Shown: positions 40,067-40,744 of the stretch, one piece after another
How positions within the stretch are numbered: position 1 is the first letter of the stretch
Layout of the letters: each line of letters starts with the position of its first letter
Assembly (NCBI RefSeq): GCF_000376225.1
Contig: NZ_AQXL01000108.1
Coordinates: 1-40,744, forward strand
Direction of reading: 5' to 3'
DNA length: 40,744 nt
Origin: Effusibacillus pohliae DSM 22757
GTDB taxonomy: Bacteria > Bacillota > Bacilli > Tumebacillales > Effusibacillaceae
Made by a program: the position numbers and the translations under genes
Notes under the pieces: generated by a model
What the model saw: only the letters and a program-made list of their open reading frames with translations
Told to the model about the DNA's origin: nothing
The model's database searches: none

Positions 40067-40363
40067 ATGTACGTCGTGTTCAACGTACTCCAGGTCCCCG
40101 CCGAAGGCAAGACGAAAATGGCGGAACTGTTCGCCAAAAGCGCGGAAAACATGAAACAGGTGCCCGGCTGCCTGGAGTTTCTGTTCCTCGATTCGAACGA
40201 GGAGGACAAGCAGATCGTGTTTACCAAATGGGAGAGCAAGGAAGCGTTCGTCGCCTGGACGCAGAGCGAATCGTTCCGCAGGGCGCACGATGAGCGCCGC
40301 ACCGGCCAATCGACCGCCACCGGCTCCAAACTTGAAACCTACCAGGTGATCCATAGCACGTAA
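40067..40363 (+). CDS. Heme-degrading monooxygenase-like ABM protein (HmoA/IsdG type)
   Basis: The 98-residue ABM-fold protein carries the residues expected of IsdG/HmoA-type heme oxygenases: Asn in 'YVVFNVLQVP', Trp in 'FTKWESKEAFVAW' and His in 'SFRRAHDERR'. It would open heme to release iron, or act as a related small monooxygenase. AGGGAGG precedes the ATG. It follows the dps relic on the same strand, which fits an iron-linked setting. Non-coding DNA and an IS3 relic follow. Confidence 0.85.
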   Translation: MYVVFNVLQVPAEGKTKMAELFAKSAENMKQVPGCLEFLFLDSNEEDKQIVFTKWESKEAFVAWTQSESFRRAHDERRTGQSTATGSKLETYQVIHST

Positions 40364-40466
40364 GAACAATTCCAAACAACAACTCACCGGTGACGACTTT
40401 GGTCGGATTAACACCCTTAGATTGGACATATGCTCCTGATATTGTGATCTTTCGCATTCTTTCTAC

Positions 40467-40591
40467 GGCCTTTGCCCTGGTCCATAAATTGCCATCGGTC
40501 GTCGGTCTGTCAAGGGTCGCTGACACTGAACCTTCGGTTCCCCTTGACAGCTCCGCCTCCCTCTGGCTTGAGGCAGTTAAGGGCAAAGGCC
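40467..40591. repeat. Nested inverted repeats, structured non-coding stretch
   Basis: An outer perfect 12-bp pair GGCCTTTGCCCT (40467-40478) and AGGGCAAAGGCC (40580-40591) encloses a second pair CTGTCAAGGG/CCCTTGACAG, which encloses GAACC-TTC-GGTTC. A third hairpin GCCTC ... GAGGC follows. It lies between the ABM gene and the IS3 transposase end. It could be the end of a mobile element or a structured RNA. Confidence 0.6.
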
Positions 40592-40612
40592 CACAATACG
40601 CACCCACGTGCG

Positions 40613-40744
40613 TCACACCCTCACAGGGCGCTTTGGTTGTAGTCCTGTCTCAAGATGGCGGCGATGGAATTCGGCTGGCGGTAGGTAATGCAGGCTCGAA
40701 TGTAGCCGGCGGTTGTTGTACCTGCGCACGAATTCCTCGACCGC
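40613..40744 (-). CDS. IS3-family transposase (OrfB), C-terminal end, cut by window edge
   Basis: Only the last 43 codons are inside the window. They read 'AVEEFVRRYNNRRLHSSLHY' followed by 'LPPAEFHRRHLETGLQPK', the typical end of the rve integrase core of IS3/IS150-type OrfB. The start lies beyond the right edge. Whether the element is intact cannot be seen. The structured stretch at 40467-40591 lies just behind its stop. Confidence 0.85.
   Translation of the reverse strand, partial: AVEEFVRRYNNRRLHSSLHYLPPAEFHRRHLETGLQPKRPVRV

Noticed and set aside
1-40744. tRNA, rRNA or CRISPR arrays
   Set aside because: I saw no cloverleaf-like sequence with T-loop GTTCRAATC plus acceptor stem, no rRNA segments, and no evenly spaced direct repeats with unique spacers.

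Overview
The window looks like chromosomal DNA of a moderately GC-rich, endospore-forming Firmicute of the Bacillales type. The evidence is Bacillus-style genes (spore photoproduct lyase, YuiD, YunC and YwhD homologues, an Orn/Lys/Arg decarboxylase, dapF), strong AGGAGG ribosome sites, frequent TTG/GTG starts and many compact intrinsic terminators. A relative of Effusibacillus, Tumebacillus, Kyrpidia or Alicyclobacillus is my guess only. Most genes are on the minus strand.

The most striking content is three genes with an in-frame TGA exactly where the family has its reactive cysteine: a HesB/IscA-type Fe-S protein (10806-11156), a Bcp-type peroxiredoxin (11265-11735) and an OsmC-family protein (20334-20801). 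Each reads through in one frame on both sides of the TGA, and each has a hairpin at bacterial SECIS distance behind it. They are best read as selenoproteins.

Layout. 1-1400: insertion-sequence debris (IS21-like end repeats, IS256 left end) beside a truncated TolB-like propeller gene. 1419-13161: housekeeping and small genes, including splB, yuiD, an M42 aminopeptidase, a B12-binding radical SAM protein, yunC, a GT2 glycosyltransferase, an MFS exporter, the HesB/peroxiredoxin selenoprotein pair and an SDR. 13196-19952: envelope genes, namely a GT4 glycosyltransferase coupled to a large membrane protein, a 3D-domain protein behind a ydaO-type (c-di-AMP) riboswitch, an Orn/Lys/Arg decarboxylase and an NlpC/P60 hydrolase. 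20213-21200: the OsmC selenoprotein and an epimerase relic.

21271-35451 holds a complete reductive pyrimidine catabolic route: PreT/PreA, dihydropyrimidinase, beta-ureidopropionase and an NCS1 permease in one operon, and an omega-aminotransferase plus CoA-acylating semialdehyde dehydrogenase in another, beside a PucR-type regulator. The same operator-like sequence lies upstream of both operons. Between them (26052-28230) is a patch of small and decayed genes: a DUF4440 relic, a Phd-Uma2 fusion gene with a palindromic operator, a VOC relic, a frameshifted DUF4871 lipoprotein and a 36-bp perfect inverted repeat. 35529-39615 carries ywhD, an EamA transporter, dapF, an M16 peptidase and an ArsC/Spx-like protein. 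The right end has a dps gene with an internal deletion, a heme-monooxygenase-like gene, a highly structured non-coding stretch and the 3' end of an IS3-family transposase.
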